Source: Thalassolituus alkanivorans
Lineage (GTDB): Bacteria > Pseudomonadota > Gammaproteobacteria > Pseudomonadales > Oceanobacteraceae
NCBI RefSeq assembly: GCF_020447205.1
Contig: NZ_JAJAEL010000006.1
Span: 348,948-412,947, forward strand
Reading direction: 5' to 3'
DNA: 64,000 bases
Part shown: positions 62,012-64,000 of the stretch, piece by piece
Layout of the letters: each line of letters begins with the position of its first letter
Position numbering within the stretch: position 1 is the stretch's first letter
Position numbers and translations under genes: made by a program
Notes under the pieces: generated by a model
Database searches by the model: none
Told to the model about the DNA's origin: nothing
The model's input: the letters and a program-made list of their open reading frames with translations, nothing else

Positions 62012-62829
62012 CACTCAGAAATATAAAGAACAGGCAAAACCCTTTGCCCCTGACAGATCAGATTATCTGGTTAACCGGAGCATCAAGCGGTATTGGTGAA
62101 GCCCTTGTGCATAAATTACAGCAACAGTGCCGTCACCTGATAATCAGTGCACGCAATGCGATAGCTCTGCAAAAACTGGCTGAAAATTACAGTAATGTCA
62201 GCATTCAGGTTGCTGACATTACTGATGCCGCACAAATGTTGGCTGCGGCAGCGGCTATTAAGGCCCAGTTCGGCTATATCGATACCTTAATCGCGAATGC
62301 CGGCACCTGTGAATATGTCGATGTCGACCATTTTGATGGGGCATTAATCCGACGCGTTCATGAAACCAATTTCTTCGGTCTGGTCAATACCGTTCAGGCC
62401 GCACTGCCCCTGCTGGAGAAAAGCCAACAGGGTTATATTGCCGGCATGAGCAGTAGTGTGACCTGGCTGGCGATGCCACGTGCTCAGGCCTACGGTGCCA
62501 GCAAAGCAGCTGTACGCCATTTTCTCCAGTGCATGCAGGCGGATCTGAAACACAAAGGGATTGATGTTGGCATTATATCTCCCGGGTTTGTTAAGACTCC
62601 CCTGACAGATCGCAATGACTTTCCAATGCCCGGAAAAATCGATGCTGAAAGTGCTGCAGATATCATTATCCGGGGACTGAAAAAACGTCGCCTGGAAATC
62701 CGGTTCCCATTTTTATTCACCCTGATACTGCGCCTGACAGGTGCATTGCCCGCCCGCCTGCGACTGAAAATAACCAGCGCTATGGCACGTAACAATCCAC
62801 AACCTGAAACCGGAGACCATCACTCATGA
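62008..62829 (+). CDS. Short-chain dehydrogenase/reductase
   Basis: The 273-residue NAD(P)-dependent enzyme has the cofactor motif TGASSGIGEAL, IANAGTC after strand four, a catalytic Ser in GMSSSVTWL and the YGASK active site. SPGFVKTPLTDRNDFPMPG follows. The C-terminus contains a hydrophobic segment (FLFTLILRLTGALP) that may bind membranes. It overlaps both neighbours by 4 bp. Substrate is likely a lipid-linked alcohol or ketone, inferred only from the cluster. Confidence 0.92.
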   Translation: MTLRNIKNRQNPLPLTDQIIWLTGASSGIGEALVHKLQQQCRHLIISARNAIALQKLAENYSNVSIQVADITDAAQMLAAAAAIKAQFGYIDTLIANAGTCEYVDVDHFDGALIRRVHETNFFGLVNTVQAALPLLEKSQQGYIAGMSSSVTWLAMPRAQAYGASKAAVRHFLQCMQADLKHKGIDVGIISPGFVKTPLTDRNDFPMPGKIDAESAADIIIRGLKKRRLEIRFPFLFTLILRLTGALPARLRLKITSAMARNNPQPETGDHHS

Positions 62830-64000
62830 AAGAACGTATTGCGATTATCGGTTCCGGAATTTCCGGCCTGACCAGTGCCTGGCTGTTACGTGAAAAATAC
62901 GATGTCCATCTGTATGAAGCCGGTGACTATCTCGGCGGGCATACTCAGACCAATGATATTGAGGTCGCAGGAAAAACCTATCCGGTTAACAGTGGATTTA
63001 TTGTCTTTAACGACTGGACCTATCCTGACTTTATTCGTCTTATGGACCGGCTGGGTGTTGCCGCTGAAAACTCGGATATGAGCTTCAGTGTTAAATGCGA
63101 GCGATCGGGAATGGAATACAACGGCCATTCTCTGGACTCTCTCTTTGCCCAGCGCAGTAACATTTTCAACCTGCGTTTTCTCTGGATGATCAGGGATATT
63201 CTGAAATTCAACAAAGAAACCCGCGCAGAACTCGCATCCGGCAGTGTAAGCAACAGCGAAACACTGGGGGAATACCTGATCCGCAAAGGCTACAGCGATT
63301 ACTTCCGCCGCTATTACATCATCCCCATGGGCGCTGCGATCTGGTCAGCCAGCGAAGCCATGATGATGGATTTCCCTCTGTACTTCTTCCTGCGCTTTTT
63401 CAACAACCACGGCATGCTCAGCGTGGATGAAAGGCCACAGTGGCGGGTAATCAGTAATGGCTCACGCAGTTACGTACGCCGCATAGAGCAGGATCTGGAA
63501 GCGGGCCATATCTATCTGAATACGGAAGTTACCCGGGTAGAGCGTGATGATCAGGGCGTTATGCTCTATTCATCACGGGGAGCTGAACGCTATTCCCAGG
63601 TTATTTTCGCCTGTCACAGTGATCAGGCGCTGAAGATGCTTGCCCATCCAACCACAGAAGAGCAGGAAATTCTGGGGGCAATTCCTTATAAAATGAATGA
63701 TGTCGTATTGCATACCGACAGCAGTATTCTTCCGGAAAACAAAAAGGCATGGGCAGCCTGGAATTACCATATCGGTCAAAAAGATCAGGATACCGTCGCG
63801 GTAACCTACTATATGAACCGCCTGCAGAACTTTGATGATGCTCCGGTTGATTTCTGCGTTACGCTGAATAAGACCAGAGATATTGACCCGAAAAAAATCC
63901 TGCGATCTTTCCGTTATGCACACCCGGTGTTCACTCTGCAAGGTATGGCGGCACAACAACGTCATACTGAAATCAGTGGTCATAACCGCAGCCATTTCTG
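62826..64000 (+). CDS. FAD-dependent amine-oxidase/CrtI-like oxidoreductase (3' end outside window)
   Basis: The frame stays open from the ATG at 62826 to the window edge (391 codons). The N-terminus IAIIGSGISGLTSAWLL followed by YEAGDYLGGHTQT is the FAD-binding motif of COG2907-type flavoproteins. PVNSGFIVFNDWTYP and PMGAAIWSASEAMMMDFP are also family blocks. Relatives occur with cfa, DUF1365 and SDR genes in light/singlet-oxygen regulons and in furan fatty acid work; the exact reaction is unknown. It overlaps the SDR by 4 bp. Confidence 0.93.
   Translation, partial: MKERIAIIGSGISGLTSAWLLREKYDVHLYEAGDYLGGHTQTNDIEVAGKTYPVNSGFIVFNDWTYPDFIRLMDRLGVAAENSDMSFSVKCERSGMEYNGHSLDSLFAQRSNIFNLRFLWMIRDILKFNKETRAELASGSVSNSETLGEYLIRKGYSDYFRRYYIIPMGAAIWSASEAMMMDFPLYFFLRFFNNHGMLSVDERPQWRVISNGSRSYVRRIEQDLEAGHIYLNTEVTRVERDDQGVMLYSSRGAERYSQVIFACHSDQALKMLAHPTTEEQEILGAIPYKMNDVVLHTDSSILPENKKAWAAWNYHIGQKDQDTVAVTYYMNRLQNFDDAPVDFCVTLNKTRDIDPKKILRSFRYAHPVFTLQGMAAQQRHTEISGHNRSHF

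Noticed and set aside
1-64000. CRISPR array, prophage or insertion sequence
   Set aside because: No regularly spaced repeats, phage structural genes or transposase with terminal repeats were seen; the only transposase-like gene looks domesticated.

Overview
The window looks like chromosomal DNA of a marine, Oceanospirillales-type gammaproteobacterium, related in flavour to Thalassolituus/Oceanobacter. This placement is an inference from gene content: arginine-type EF-P with EarP, AceE/AceF, PduO plus CobA-type adenosyltransferases, ModABC, PhoD and a MerR/LitR-linked photolyase cluster. No phage, insertion sequence, CRISPR array, rRNA or complete tRNA was seen. Genes are tightly packed, with many 1-4 bp stop/start overlaps. 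Every gap of more than 300 bp is explained; the only one is the 30192-30623 leader, which holds a cobalamin riboswitch.

Layout. 1-5.6 kb: a tRNA-like 3' fragment at the left edge, a chemotaxis receptor, a divergent nucleotidyl-cyclase-like protein, the earP-efp operon, a solute-binding protein and a STAS-like protein. 5.7-9 kb: a photolyase operon with an iron-sulfur (6-4) photolyase, DUF2256 and a cryptochrome DASH. 9-11.8 kb: a ZIP metal transporter, Dps, a thioredoxin-like miniprotein and an ArsP-like permease. 11.9-21 kb: cobalamin salvage and lower-ligand assembly (btuF, cobD, cbiB, cobQ; cobS, cobC, cobT, cobU), with a globin and a LysE exporter between them. 21-30 kb: PilZ, ROK kinase, MerR plus quinone reductase, GFA enzyme, AmpG, YajQ, a domesticated transposase-like protein, PanE and a PAS histidine kinase. 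30.2-34.4 kb: a B12-riboswitch operon of btuB, a propeller-like lipoprotein and a PduO adenosyltransferase. 34.4-47 kb: a second chemotaxis receptor, pyruvate dehydrogenase E1/E2, a second cobalamin adenosyltransferase, pirin, a Tat-exported PhoD with a Pho box, and modABC. 47-50 kb: a LuxR solo followed by three paralogous lipoproteins. 50-55.4 kb: a glutamate-synthase-like oxidoreductase, an orphan small protein, a TIGR01777 epimerase and an acyl-CoA dehydrogenase. 55.5-64 kb: a renalase-like FAD enzyme with CbiX, then a long operon of DUF523-DUF1722, a LitR-like MerR regulator, CPD photolyase, fatty-acid desaturase, SnoaL-like protein, SDR and an FAD oxidoreductase cut by the window end.

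Two themes tie the window together. First, adenosylcobalamin: uptake (BtuB, BtuF), salvage (CobQ, CbiB, CobD, CobU, CobT, CobC, CobS) and two unrelated adenosyltransferases sit near a regulator of the family whose photosensory members use adenosylcobalamin. Second, light: three different photolyase/cryptochrome lineages and lipid-modifying genes lie behind upstream regions sharing TATACA/TGTATA half-sites. One of these is an exact inverted pair with a 12-bp spacer just before the first photolyase. The strongest candidate for something undescribed is the LuxR solo with its triplet of Asn-rich lipoproteins. The B12-riboswitch lipoprotein resembling a BtuG-type propeller is a close second.
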